Shown here: one piece after another, positions 35,136 through 42,394 of the stretch | Layout of the letters: each line of letters opens with the position of its first letter | Numbering within the stretch: position 1 is the stretch's first letter | Source: SIG440 sp045120135 | Lineage (GTDB): Bacteria; Bacillota; Clostridia; Monoglobales; Monoglobaceae | DNA length: 64,000 nt | Assembly (NCBI GenBank): GCA_045120135.1 | Contig: JBGVEN010000010.1 | Location: 261,461 to 325,460 of the forward strand | Direction: 5' to 3' | The notes under the pieces: model-generated | The model's input: the letters and a program-made list of their open reading frames with translations, nothing else | What the model was told of the DNA's origin: nothing | Databases searched by the model: none | Position numbers and translations under genes: made by a program

Positions 35136-36782
35136 TTACACCGCCTCAGAACATATATCCTGTTCTGATTTAAGGTTGTCCGAGATTTTCTTTAGTTCAT
35201 CAAGCTCAGCATCATAAACAAAAGTTACTTCCGCCCTTTTATCTGCGTACAGAGCGATATTGTTGACAAACAAAGCAACCGCTTCTCGTTTAAGTTCACT
35301 TATGTTTTGATATTCCCTAAATATCTCTAACCATGAATCATTTCCGTCTGCAACATTCTGCGATGTTTCATGTTTTTTTCGTAAAATTTCTAAAGACTCT
35401 TCTGCTTCATCAAGCATCGCTGTCTTTATTTTACGAAGCCTCGAATATTCGGCATCGCCCAACACTCCGCTTAAATGTTTATCATGAAGAAAGCAAAGTG
35501 AGTTTTCGATTGCCCTGATTTCATTTTTCTTTTCATTAATATCCATGAGTAAAATATTATTGATGCTTTCTGCTATCGAACTGTTATCATGGTTTTGCAG
35601 TCGATAATTTACATTCATCATGCTCCGAATGTGGTATTGCAATGCACCTAACACAACATTTTCAGCCTCGCCATAAGGAATCATGGGCATATCACAAGTT
35701 TTTTCTAACTTATTGCTACATATTAAATAATGATAAGTGCCGTACTTATTACTTTTAACCTTTCTTATCATTTTCCCACCGCATTTTCCGCATCTTACCA
35801 TTCCTGATAACGGATACACCATTTTTTGAGACGGCGGAATGCGCGTTTCGATTTCAAGCAGTCTCTCAACCGCTTTAAAATGCGCACGAGAGATTATGGC
35901 TTCATGAGTGTCTTCTACAATAATCCATTTTTCCTTTTCAACTGGTTTTGATTTTTTACATTTGAATGTGGGTTTTGTTATACGGCCCTGAACTAAGGAG
36001 CCGCAATAATTCATATCCGTCAGGATATGCCTTACCTCTGTTGTGCACCATTTAGCAACAGAATGCCGTTGCAATGTTGCGGTATATTTACTGTTTTGGC
36101 TCTTTTTATACTCTGAAGGTGACTTGATACCCCTTTCGTTTAATTCATCAACAATACTGTTGACACTATATCCTCTAAGCTTCATAAAGAATATTTCTTT
36201 AACAACAAACGCAGCATATTCATCAATTATTAACTTATGTTTATCTTCAGGATCCTTTATGTAGCCATATGGTGCAAAGTTCTTAACGCACTCGCCCATC
36301 TTCCTCTTTGTTTCTAATTGTGTTCTTATTTTAACTGACATATCGCGACAGTAATTGTCATTCATAATGTTTTTAATAGGAATCAAAAACATATCTGTTT
36401 CGCTTGTTTCGTCGTTACTGTCGTAGTGGTCAGTTATTGCAATAAACCTGATTCCCTTCTGAGGAAAAATTACCTGCATATATCTGTCGCACTCATAGTG
36501 GTTTCTACCAAATCGTGAAAGGTCTTTTACAATAATGCAATCGATTTTTCCTGCATCAACATCTCTCATCATCTCGTTAAATCCCGGACGATCAAAACCC
36601 GAACCACTTACACCGTCATCCTCATACTTTTTCTTAAAAACCAAATCTTCGTGGTCATCGATATACATGCGAATCATTTTTTCCTGATTGATAATACTGT
36701 TACTGGCAACAGCAATAGAATCATCTTCCTTTGATAGACGCAAATACATCGCACACCTGTACAATTTTCCGTTTTTTTGCAT
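35136..36782 (-). CDS. Large serine recombinase (first of a three-gene operon)
   Basis: A 548-residue recombinase. Catalytic domain with CAMYLRLSKEDDS (about 7-19), VKDLSRFGRNHYECDRYMQ, and the NDNYCRDMSVKIR motif typical of TndX/TnpX-like enzymes; Recombinase domain (APYGYIKDPEDKHKLII); zinc ribbon VRCGKCGGKMIRKV...CSN...CDMP; coiled coil; acidic C-terminus. It is promoter-proximal, behind the TATAAT promoter at 36922. A 14-bp gap separates it from the next recombinase. Confidence 0.93.
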   Translation of the reverse strand: MQKNGKLYRCAMYLRLSKEDDSIAVASNSIINQEKMIRMYIDDHEDLVFKKKYEDDGVSGSGFDRPGFNEMMRDVDAGKIDCIIVKDLSRFGRNHYECDRYMQVIFPQKGIRFIAITDHYDSNDETSETDMFLIPIKNIMNDNYCRDMSVKIRTQLETKRKMGECVKNFAPYGYIKDPEDKHKLIIDEYAAFVVKEIFFMKLRGYSVNSIVDELNERGIKSPSEYKKSQNSKYTATLQRHSVAKWCTTEVRHILTDMNYCGSLVQGRITKPTFKCKKSKPVEKEKWIIVEDTHEAIISRAHFKAVERLLEIETRIPPSQKMVYPLSGMVRCGKCGGKMIRKVKSNKYGTYHYLICSNKLEKTCDMPMIPYGEAENVVLGALQYHIRSMMNVNYRLQNHDNSSIAESINNILLMDINEKKNEIRAIENSLCFLHDKHLSGVLGDAEYSRLRKIKTAMLDEAEESLEILRKKHETSQNVADGNDSWLEIFREYQNISELKREAVALFVNNIALYADKRAEVTFVYDAELDELKKISDNLKSEQDICSEAV

Positions 36783-36893
36783 AAAAAAATTTCGCTCCTT
36801 TAATCTTGGAACGAAACCGGCCAGTAAATATGCATAGAAAAAAACACATTAAATTGAATTTTAACATGCACACTAGTATCTATTATTAAGTTT

Positions 36894-36907
36894 GCGTAGA
36901 ATTACGC
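36894..36907. promoter_or_regulatory. Inverted repeat just downstream of the recombinase promoter
   Basis: GCGTA GAAT TACGC, located about 15 bp after the -10 element, around or just past the expected transcription start. Candidate operator for an element regulator. Confidence 0.4.
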
Positions 36908-36921
36908 GGTTCAATAAATAC

Positions 36922-36950
36922 ATTATAGCATACAAAGTTTCAATTTACAA
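36922..36950 (-). promoter_or_regulatory. Promoter of the triple-recombinase operon
   Basis: Minus strand TTGTAA (36945-36950), 17-bp spacer, TATAAT (36922-36927). It gives a leader of about 130 nt before the first recombinase gene. Confidence 0.78.
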
Positions 36951-36996
36951 GACTTAATTTTTTCGTTCCAACTATTAAATTTAAAAAATATGATTC

Positions 36997-37245
36997 TTAC
37001 ATCATAAGAAGTGCCTCAAAACATTCAGCAATTGTTAATCCGTCTTCCCCGGCAAATTTTGTTTTAACAACATACTCTCCTACCTTAAAAATGTACGGAT
37101 TTTTCATTTTTTTCAAAATATCTTCCATTCGTTCCTTTGGCGGTAAGTCTGTTCTTATCTCCAAAGTTCTTATGTCAACCAATTCGTTTTCATCGATTTC
37201 GTCAATAGGTATATCCTTAAAATTATCCAAATCTTCTATTTTCAT
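36997..37245 (-). CDS. DUF6870-like small element protein
   Basis: An 82-residue acidic protein with no membrane segment. The pattern IDENELVDIRTLEIRTDLP, then KMKNPYIFKVGEYVVKTKFA resembles small proteins annotated DUF6870 that accompany recombinase modules of Clostridia elements. No function is known. The ribosome site GAGGAT precedes the ATG at 37245 and overlaps the stop of a possible small gene upstream. The call rests on recalled motif resemblance. Confidence 0.6.
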   Translation of the reverse strand: MKIEDLDNFKDIPIDEIDENELVDIRTLEIRTDLPPKERMEDILKKMKNPYIFKVGEYVVKTKFAGEDGLTIAECFEALLMM

Positions 37246-37248
37246 TAC

Positions 37249-37389
37249 TCATATCCTCGTTTCTGTAATATTGAAAAGGGCTTCCTCAGTGGCTACATGG
37301 ATTGTAAGGTAAAATATATCAGCACTTTTCAGGGGAATGAACAAAACAAAATCATAATTTTTGCAACCTTCGTACCTGAAGAAGCCCAT
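37249..37389 (-). CDS. Possible 46-residue protein in the gap before DUF6870
   Basis: The 331-bp gap 37246-37576 contains this open frame (MGFFRYEGCKNYDFVLFI... ending NITETRI). Its TGA overlaps the ribosome site of the next gene, a usual sign of coupling, but its own ribosome site is poor. It starts within an inverted repeat (GAAGCCC 37381-37387 / GGGCTTC 37401-37407). Two further GAAGCCC/GGGCTTC copies flank the region (near 37275 and 37533), so part of this may be an RNA structure rather than a gene. Confidence 0.35.
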   Translation of the reverse strand: MGFFRYEGCKNYDFVLFIPLKSADIFYLTIHVATEEALFNITETRI

Positions 37390-37576
37390 ATGTTTAAAGG
37401 GGGCTTCCCCGTTACACAAAACAATAATTAATTTACGGGATTCCCCGCAGAGATTGTTTATTAAATTTTCGTGATTGATTTTTTCGAGATTATATTAAAT
37501 TTTTAGGTTTGTTTTGTGTTTCCGGACACGGAGAAGCCCTGGTATCTATCACACCGTAATGGTTTGATAAATCTAT

Positions 37577-38182
37577 TTATACTTCTTCGTCACATTTTTT
37601 GAAGAAGTAGTTTGTGTTGTCAATTTCTGCAAAGTCATATCTTTCGATTAAGTTGACCATATCTTGATACATTTCATCAGTTCTATCAGGAGCTGACTCT
37701 TTTTCATATGCAATTTTCCCACCGGGACACGGAAATGCGACAAAGCCACATGTCCTTATTCCTGTATAGAAAAATATTATATCTTCAAGATTTTCGACAA
37801 GCCATCCTCCAATACCACATCTTCTAAATTCTGGAGATATGTACAGATTCCATATCACGCATAATTTGGGCCTATTGTAATTAATTTCCGGTCTAAGAGA
37901 AGAACCCATTAAGGCTTGCATAATCTTATTAATATTTAGATTGTCCGCTTCGTCGTTGTAGTCTGAATAATGTTTTTCCAGTTCATAATGCGTTATGTCA
38001 TACGAACCTATAACAAGATTACCTACAAAACTGTAGTTGACGGAATCATAGAAAGATAAAGCCAAATTTTGGATACATAACGGATTCGTATCTTTATCAA
38101 AATACTTGGCAACTGACTCTTCTGTATTAAATTGAATCATATTTTTATAACTATAATTGTGTTTCTCTACTTTAAGCAGCAA
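37577..38182 (-). CDS. GNAT-family acetyltransferase-like protein
   Basis: A 201-residue protein. The acetyl-CoA pyrophosphate loop of GNAT enzymes is visible as LYISPEFRRCGIGGWLVENL (about residues 118-137, pattern R-x-x-G-I-G). The N-terminal third is unusual, and the C-terminus (VAFPCPGGKIAYEK...) contains a cysteine/proline-rich turn. The substrate is unknown. It sits among regulatory genes of the element, downstream of the HTH_16 gene, and may be cargo. Confidence 0.68.
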   Translation of the reverse strand: MLLKVEKHNYSYKNMIQFNTEESVAKYFDKDTNPLCIQNLALSFYDSVNYSFVGNLVIGSYDITHYELEKHYSDYNDEADNLNINKIMQALMGSSLRPEINYNRPKLCVIWNLYISPEFRRCGIGGWLVENLEDIIFFYTGIRTCGFVAFPCPGGKIAYEKESAPDRTDEMYQDMVNLIERYDFAEIDNTNYFFKKCDEEV

Positions 38183-38276
38183 TTATTTCACCATCCTTTT
38201 CAAACAAATTATTGATTTACATACTATTTACAATCAATAGAACCACCCCGAACTGTTCTGAATATTCAAATTTCTT

Positions 38277-38516
38277 TTATGCAACCTTAAAATTTACAAT
38301 TAACTCATGCAATTTCAATTTAAGGCTCATGTATACATCCTCATCAATCACATATGCCACTTCGCCTGAATTATCTATATATGGCAATTTAGAAAGTTTA
38401 ATTATGTAGGGTTCAAAATAATCAAAAATCTTTTCCTCAGCTTCATCATTGCCATTCACAGCATCTTTGATTATTTTATAAGTCAAGTCGCTTTTCTTAA
38501 CATGTTTATTTTTCAT
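38277..38516 (-). CDS. HTH_16-type small protein (Tn916 Orf8-like)
   Basis: A 79-residue acidic protein. The sequence from TYKIIKDAVNGNDEAEEKIFDYFEPYI resembles the helix-turn-helix (HTH_16) proteins encoded beside the sigma-like Orf7 of Tn916-type elements, with the ending YVIDEDVYMSLKLKLHELIVNFKV matching their usual close. These pairs are thought to control transcription of transfer or excision genes. The start overlaps the sigma factor gene by 11 bp, implying coupling. Confidence 0.75.
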   Translation of the reverse strand: MKNKHVKKSDLTYKIIKDAVNGNDEAEEKIFDYFEPYIIKLSKLPYIDNSGEVAYVIDEDVYMSLKLKLHELIVNFKVA

Positions 38517-39069
38517 TTCTGCTTCCTCCTGTCATAGCATCGTAAATCTGCTTTTTCATAGATTGCTTTGTCCTTTGTACATTTGAACGGGAAATTTTAA
38601 GCCTGTCCCCAATTTTTTGATCACTCATTTTTTCGCAAAAGCTTAAATATACAACATCCCGCTGATACTGCTGCATTGAGCTTAGTACTTCATAAAGCAA
38701 ATCATTTTTAATAGTCATTTTAAAATTCATGACAGTAACATGATTCTCAAGAAAATCGTAGTCATCAATTATTTCATCATTACTCTCTACAATCTCATCA
38801 GATAAAATTTCAGTATCAGATTGATATAACCTTTTTCGATAAATATCAATTTTAAGGTTATATAGTGCTTTACTTACTTTCTTTTTAAATTGATTAACTA
38901 TTAAATTTTCATCTTGCATTTTCGGACACTCCTCACCCAAAATTTTTTGTTGTGAAAAATGTCCCTCTATAATATAATCACGATCGAGGGTGCCCAAATT
39001 GCCCAGATTTTTTGAATTTTCTTTAATTTTTTCAAAATTTTTTTCTTTCACGGTTTTTCCTCCATTCAT
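38506..39069 (-). CDS. Sigma-70-like regulator (Tn916 Orf7-like)
   Basis: A 187-residue sigma-factor-like protein. The C-terminal region, QRDVVYLSFCEKMSDQKIGD followed by LKISRSNVQRTKQSMKKQI (about 139-177), is a region-4-type helix-turn-helix. The region-2-like part (about 60-85, NLIVNQFKKKVSKALYNLKIDI) is weak, and the first 55 residues are longer than usual. It is preceded by about 880 bp of leader and terminator structures, so its expression is probably conditional. Confidence 0.75.
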   Translation of the reverse strand: MNGGKTVKEKNFEKIKENSKNLGNLGTLDRDYIIEGHFSQQKILGEECPKMQDENLIVNQFKKKVSKALYNLKIDIYRKRLYQSDTEILSDEIVESNDEIIDDYDFLENHVTVMNFKMTIKNDLLYEVLSSMQQYQRDVVYLSFCEKMSDQKIGDRLKISRSNVQRTKQSMKKQIYDAMTGGSRNEK

Positions 39070-39093
39070 TTTTTAGTGTCTGAATGAAGGCAT

Positions 39094-39270
39094 TTATGGG
39101 TATCTGATGCAGTACGCAAACCATTGCTGTGACTGGGTTAGAAGGTGTTTATAGTAAATAAAAAAGACCGCAAAAAGCCAGCACCCAGCTTTCATGTGGT
39201 CTTGAAAACGAGTTAAAGTTCTTTTTTCAATTATTCGTCTAAAAAGAGAATAACCAGCAGAACTCATCAT
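39094..39270 (-). promoter_or_regulatory. Leader ORF spanning a terminator, before the sigma factor gene
   Basis: A short frame with a ribosome site (GAGGTG, 39275-39280) and ATG 39270, MMSSAGYSLFRR..., read through the hairpin 39164-39203. It looks like a leader whose translation could affect termination rather than a functional protein. Confidence 0.4.
39164..39203 (-). terminator. Leader terminator A
   Basis: Outer stem AAGACC / GGTCTT, inner stem AAAGC / GCTTT, then a T-run on the minus strand. It lies 95 bp upstream of the sigma factor gene. Confidence 0.65.
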
Positions 39271-39290
39271 AGGACACCTCACAAACAAAA

Positions 39291-39320
39291 AAGTGCCGCA
39301 GCGAAATTGCCACGACACTT
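39291..39320 (-). terminator. Leader terminator B
   Basis: Stem AAGTGCCG / CGACACTT (one G-U), 14-nt loop, six T on the minus strand, then TTTGTGAGGTG, the ribosome site of leader ORF 39270. The region 39321-39541 upstream contains only a possible 33-codon frame (TTG start near 39463 behind GGAGGTGG). Confidence 0.65.
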
Positions 39321-39541
39321 GCATCTTGTTATGCGATGTGCTTTTACTCTTTGATTGAAATTTTACCTGTGCCTCACTCCATAGAATAAAAAGCATCTAC
39401 CGCAGCAAATTTCAAATTGAATGTATATAAATTCACATTGTTTACCTTATTTGAACAAAAAACTAAATAACTCAATATAATCCACCTCCGTTTGGCAATA
39501 AGCACCATAATTCTGTAATAATCAAACAGATTACCAATATT

Positions 39542-39817
39542 TTACTTTTTTTCAACAGCAAATGCTGTCAAAATTTGGAAACAAAGCCATAAAACTTTTC
39601 GACTAATTTTCAGAATATTCAAGTGATTAAAATAATTTTTTAAAAATAGAAAAATAAATCGACTGTATTTTTGTAATACATTGTCGAATAATTGATTACT
39701 GAAAATAAAAAAGGACAATACCTTCCCCATTGTTTTGGGATAAGTATTGTCCTTAAAATTTATATTCATTTGTCTTTGGTCAGGATGCAATCCGCCACAG
39801 TCGTCATTCGTCAACAT
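39542..39817 (-). promoter_or_regulatory. Leader ORF spanning terminator C
   Basis: ATG 39817 behind GCGAGGTTCC, MLTNDDCGGLHPDQRQMN..., continuing through the hairpin 39711-39754 into low-complexity residues. The portion before the hairpin may be a regulatory leader peptide. Confidence 0.4.
39711..39754 (-). terminator. Leader terminator C
   Basis: Perfect 11-bp stem AAGGACAATAC / GTATTGTCCTT with inner TCCC / GGGA, then six T on the minus strand. A strong intrinsic terminator. Confidence 0.8.
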
Positions 39818-39841
39818 AAAGGAACCTCGCACAGCAAATGC

Positions 39842-39902
39842 TTATAATGCTTCTGCTATACTCACCTGATGGCAATTACTGCTTCCTGCCGAAGCATTAT
39901 AA
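39842..39902. promoter_or_regulatory. Long inverted repeat before the leader ORF
   Basis: Perfect 12-bp arms TTATAATGCTTC / GAAGCATTATAA separated by 37 bp, without a U-run. It may be an RNA switch element or a protein site ahead of the leader at 39817. Confidence 0.5.
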
Positions 39903-39952
39903 CTTTCAATGTGTATTCAGTTGTTCTCTTTTCATAAAGCTAAATAACACCA

Positions 39953-40297
39953 TTACTTTTTATCCTTCTCTCTTTCAGATATGTATTCACTAAAATCCTC
40001 AACAAACTTCATAACCATTCGTTGGTCTTCTTCAGCCATATAATTCATCCTTAGATTTACTGTATCAATGTAAATGTTTTTCTTGGCATCAGAACTATCA
40101 ATAAACAAATAATCTAATGTGACCTTAAAGAAATTTGCAACGTCTCTGTAAAAGAAGAGCGAGGCCCTTTTCTTATTGTTCTCTATTGAAGAAATATATT
40201 TTCTTGTCACATCAACAGCTTCGCCCAATTCTTCTTGTGTAACCTTGTTTTTGACCCTCAACAACTTAATCTGATGGGCAGCGTGCCTATAAAGCAT
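39953..40297 (-). CDS. XRE-family transcriptional regulator (Tn916 Orf9-like)
   Basis: A 114-residue regulator with a Cro/CI helix-turn-helix at about 8-65 (LRVKNKVTQEELGEAVDVTR, KYISSIENNKKRASLFFYRDV) and a charged C-terminal tail that may dimerise. Such regulators repress transfer/excision genes in Tn916-like elements. Candidate operators of the form AGGACA...TGTCCT lie just upstream at 40360-40389, suggesting autoregulation. Confidence 0.85.
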   Translation of the reverse strand: MLYRHAAHQIKLLRVKNKVTQEELGEAVDVTRKYISSIENNKKRASLFFYRDVANFFKVTLDYLFIDSSDAKKNIYIDTVNLRMNYMAEEDQRMVMKFVEDFSEYISEREKDKK

Positions 40298-40359
40298 ACA
40301 CTATCACTTCCTTACTATTATTTTATCTTATAATTAACAATAAAAAAACCGACAATATC

Positions 40360-40389
40360 GAGGACAAATGTCCTCTACTTTGTAGGACA
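40360..40389. promoter_or_regulatory. Candidate operators of the XRE regulator
   Basis: Inverted repeat GAGGACA AA TGTCCTC (40360-40375) and an overlapping TGTCCT...AGGACA pair (40369-40389). The rest of the 316-bp gap 40298-40613 holds a weak promoter-like TTGTCG-17-TATAAG, a loose hairpin near 40390-40430 and the terminator at 40524. Confidence 0.55.
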
Positions 40390-40523
40390 AGGTAAACATT
40401 TTAATAAAAAAAGAGTATTTATGTTTGCCTTTTTCCTAATGAGTTCGATATTTGTCTTTCTATATTTTTTCTATCATTAATTATCCATTTGCAAAGCAGG
40501 AAGCAAAAATTACGCAAAAAAAT

Positions 40524-40558
40524 AAGGATAAAAGCTTGACCTGCATGCTTCTATCCTT
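40524..40558 (-). terminator. Terminator of the zinc-ribbon gene
   Basis: Stem AAGGATA / TATCCTT with inner AAGC / GCTT, followed on the minus strand by ATTTTTTT. Confidence 0.8.
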
Positions 40559-40613
40559 GTATTTTCAAAATTATTCATTTGACGAGGGTTTTGCTTATTT
40601 AAACGAATCATAC

Positions 40614-40991
40614 TTATAACTTATTACCGCATTTAGGGCAATAAGCAAAATCAGATTCGGCCATATATCCGCAGTTAAAGCATTTTTTTATTTGTGCGTT
40701 AGAAAAAGTTGCTGATGCTTCAAGATCTTCTGACGAAATAATCACATTTTCTCCGTATTCTATTTTTTTGCCAATCTCCTTATCCAGGTTAAATATTGTT
40801 CCGCAATTCAAACATTCGACAATGTATCTTTTCGACCATTTGAACAACGGAATAAAAAATAATGTAAATGACATATAAGTGCAATACACCCTGTATCTGC
40901 AGTAAGCTCTACAGCTCTTACAGATATTCAAGCCATCGGGGGAATAGTTCAGCTCCTTCTGACCATTGGATATGCCCATTATAAAAAACAT
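40614..40991 (-). CDS. Zinc-ribbon membrane-associated protein
   Basis: A 125-residue protein with three cysteine groups: CKSCRAYC (about 23-30), ECLNCGTIF (about 59-67) and CFNCGYM...CPKCGNKL at the C-terminus, the last forming a standard zinc ribbon. A short hydrophobic segment (SFTLFFIPLF, about 41-50) resembles the zinc-ribbon family in which a membrane hairpin follows the first cysteines. No function known. It follows the small XRE gene by 2 bp and is likely in the same transcript. Confidence 0.6.
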   Translation of the reverse strand: MFFIMGISNGQKELNYSPDGLNICKSCRAYCRYRVYCTYMSFTLFFIPLFKWSKRYIVECLNCGTIFNLDKEIGKKIEYGENVIISSEDLEASATFSNAQIKKCFNCGYMAESDFAYCPKCGNKL

Positions 40992-40993
40992 TT

Positions 40994-41230
40994 TTAATCA
41001 CCACTCTTAGGTTCCTCATTATCTTCAACGGGAACCAATTCCATAATATCTGAAATTTCACAATTCAGTGCATCGCATACCTTGACCAACACATTTGTAT
41101 TAACATTACGGTCTGTAAGTAAACTGTATAGCGATGAACGGCCAATCCCCGCCGCCTCCTGAAATTGAAACTTTTTCATTTTTTTATCTAAAAGCAAGTG
41201 TCTGAATTTTCTATACGATACTTTTCTCAT
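40994..41230 (-). CDS. Small XRE-type regulator (YozG-like)
   Basis: A 78-residue helix-turn-helix protein: LLLDKKMKKFQFQEAAGIGR, SSLYSLLTDRNVNTNVLVKV, then CDALNCEISDIMELVP, the HTH_26/YozG arrangement. The start is taken at ATG 41230 (AGGTGA ribosome site); a longer frame from 41281 would run through the HU terminator and is rejected. Probably a local repressor. Confidence 0.8.
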   Translation of the reverse strand: MRKVSYRKFRHLLLDKKMKKFQFQEAAGIGRSSLYSLLTDRNVNTNVLVKVCDALNCEISDIMELVPVEDNEEPKSGD

Positions 41231-41254
41231 CTTAATCACCTGATATAAAAAGAT

Positions 41255-41289
41255 AAGAGCGATTGAATCGTTAAGATACAATCGCCCTT
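41255..41289 (-). terminator. Terminator of the HU gene
   Basis: Stem AAGAGCGATTG / CAATCGCCCTT (one G-U), followed by TTATCTTTTTAT on the minus strand, 10 bp after the HU stop. Confidence 0.82.
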
Positions 41290-41298
41290 GCTTTATGA

Positions 41299-41571
41299 TT
41301 ATTTAAGCATGTCCTTGAATGCCTTACCAGCTTTGAAAGCCGGAACCTTGCAAGCTGCGATCTGGATTTTAGCACCTGTCTGAGGATTTTTACCTTCTCT
41401 TGCTGCACGTGCCTTACTCTCAAATGTACCGAAGCCTACTAACTGAACTTTGTCATCAGCTTTAACAGCGTCCTGAACTGTTTCAACGAAAGCATTCAAA
41501 ACTTTTTCTGCATCTTTCTTTGAAACTTCAGCTTTTTCTGCAAGTGCTGCAACTAATTCTGTTTTATTCAT
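41299..41571 (-). CDS. hup: HU-family DNA-binding protein
   Basis: A 90-residue histone-like protein that bends DNA and supports recombination and nucleoid structure. The start MNKTELVAALAEKAEVSKKD and the signature GFGTFESKARAAREGKNPQT (about 46-65) are typical, with the proline-containing arm after it. It may be a mobile-element copy assisting recombination, or the host gene trapped here; context inside the element favours the former. Confidence 0.93.
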   Translation of the reverse strand: MNKTELVAALAEKAEVSKKDAEKVLNAFVETVQDAVKADDKVQLVGFGTFESKARAAREGKNPQTGAKIQIAACKVPAFKAGKAFKDMLK

Positions 41572-41608
41572 TCATAAACACCTACCCTTCTTCCAAATTC
41601 TACAAAAT

Positions 41609-41637
41609 ATTATATCACAGAATCACTCTTTCTGCAA
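41609..41637 (-). promoter_or_regulatory. Promoter of the HU gene
   Basis: Minus strand TTGCAG (41632-41637), 17-bp spacer, TATAAT (41609-41614). Upstream at 41709-41722 lies an inverted repeat GGCACA AC TGTGCC with nearby TGCCAATT direct repeats. Confidence 0.78.
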
Positions 41638-41754
41638 TATAAATTATTTAATAACTAAATACAATTATTCACGATACCATTATAACACATTTCTCTTCGC
41701 GTGTCATCGGCACAACTGTGCCAATTTTCTGCCAATTCTGTGCCGTATAAAAAT

Positions 41755-41778
41755 CCTCCGAGGATTTCTCCCCGGAGG
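41755..41778 (-). terminator. Terminator of the RHS-immunity operon
   Basis: Stem CCTCCG / CGGAGG followed by ATTTTTAT on the minus strand, about 55 bp after the stop at 41834. Confidence 0.7.
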
Positions 41779-41833
41779 TCTTGCTGACACAATGGTCGTG
41801 ACAATATTAACGTGGTCGCAACAAACGAAATAC

Positions 41834-42385
41834 TTATTTTATTACATACTTATAGTACATTTTTGAATAGTTATCGCCGTATGATATTTGGGTTATATCT
41901 TTGTATGAAATATCATGTATCTCCTCATCCCATATTCCATCCATTCCAATATCTTTAAAGCTAACCTTATCATCGTCTACGGCTACAATTTTCCCCATAT
42001 AGAATGAGCATCTTTCTAATTGTTGCTCACACTGTACGCATATAAAACCATCATATTTTTGCAGTTGTACCAATATTTGCTTTAAAGAATCCATTTCTTT
42101 TACATAATCTTGTTTAATTTTATCTTGCAAACCTTCGGATACACATATTTGTTCATTGAAGGAATCACTTTCGTTAGAGTATGCATCAGCGATATCCTTT
42201 GTGCGCAGTATGGCATAACCTTCATCATGAAAATCTACTATAACTGTCGTTAAAATAAAATCTTCAGATAAATAAATTGGAAAACCCATGGTAGATGTCG
42301 TTTCACCATTAAAACATCTATCTATAGTCATTATAAACTTATTGTCGATGTGATACTGTATTATTTCTTTCTTTTCAATTATCAT
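41834..42385 (-). CDS. Candidate immunity protein for the RHS toxin
   Basis: A 183-residue acidic cytoplasmic protein without signal peptide. It has a CVQCEQQ pair in the middle (about 120) and a C-terminal beta-rich part (GKIVAVDDDKVSFKDIG, then EEIHDISYKDITQISYG) like small SH3/Sm-type barrels found in several predicted immunity or uncharacterised proteins. It starts 9 bp after the toxin gene stop, the usual place of an immunity gene. The role is inferred from position, not from a recognised family. Confidence 0.55.
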   Translation of the reverse strand: MIIEKKEIIQYHIDNKFIMTIDRCFNGETTSTMGFPIYLSEDFILTTVIVDFHDEGYAILRTKDIADAYSNESDSFNEQICVSEGLQDKIKQDYVKEMDSLKQILVQLQKYDGFICVQCEQQLERCSFYMGKIVAVDDDKVSFKDIGMDGIWDEEIHDISYKDITQISYGDNYSKMYYKYVIK

Positions 42386-42394
42386 ATAATCACC

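Noticed and set aside
37246..37576. CRISPR-like spaced repeats
   Set aside because: The GAAGCCC boxes are only 7 bp, alternate in strand and have irregular spacing. No CRISPR array or cas gene was seen anywhere in the window.
39094..39396. 100-codon minus-strand frame as a normal protein gene
   Set aside because: Two terminators lie within it and the part before 39270 lacks a ribosome site. Only the leader portion from 39270 is kept, as a regulatory candidate.
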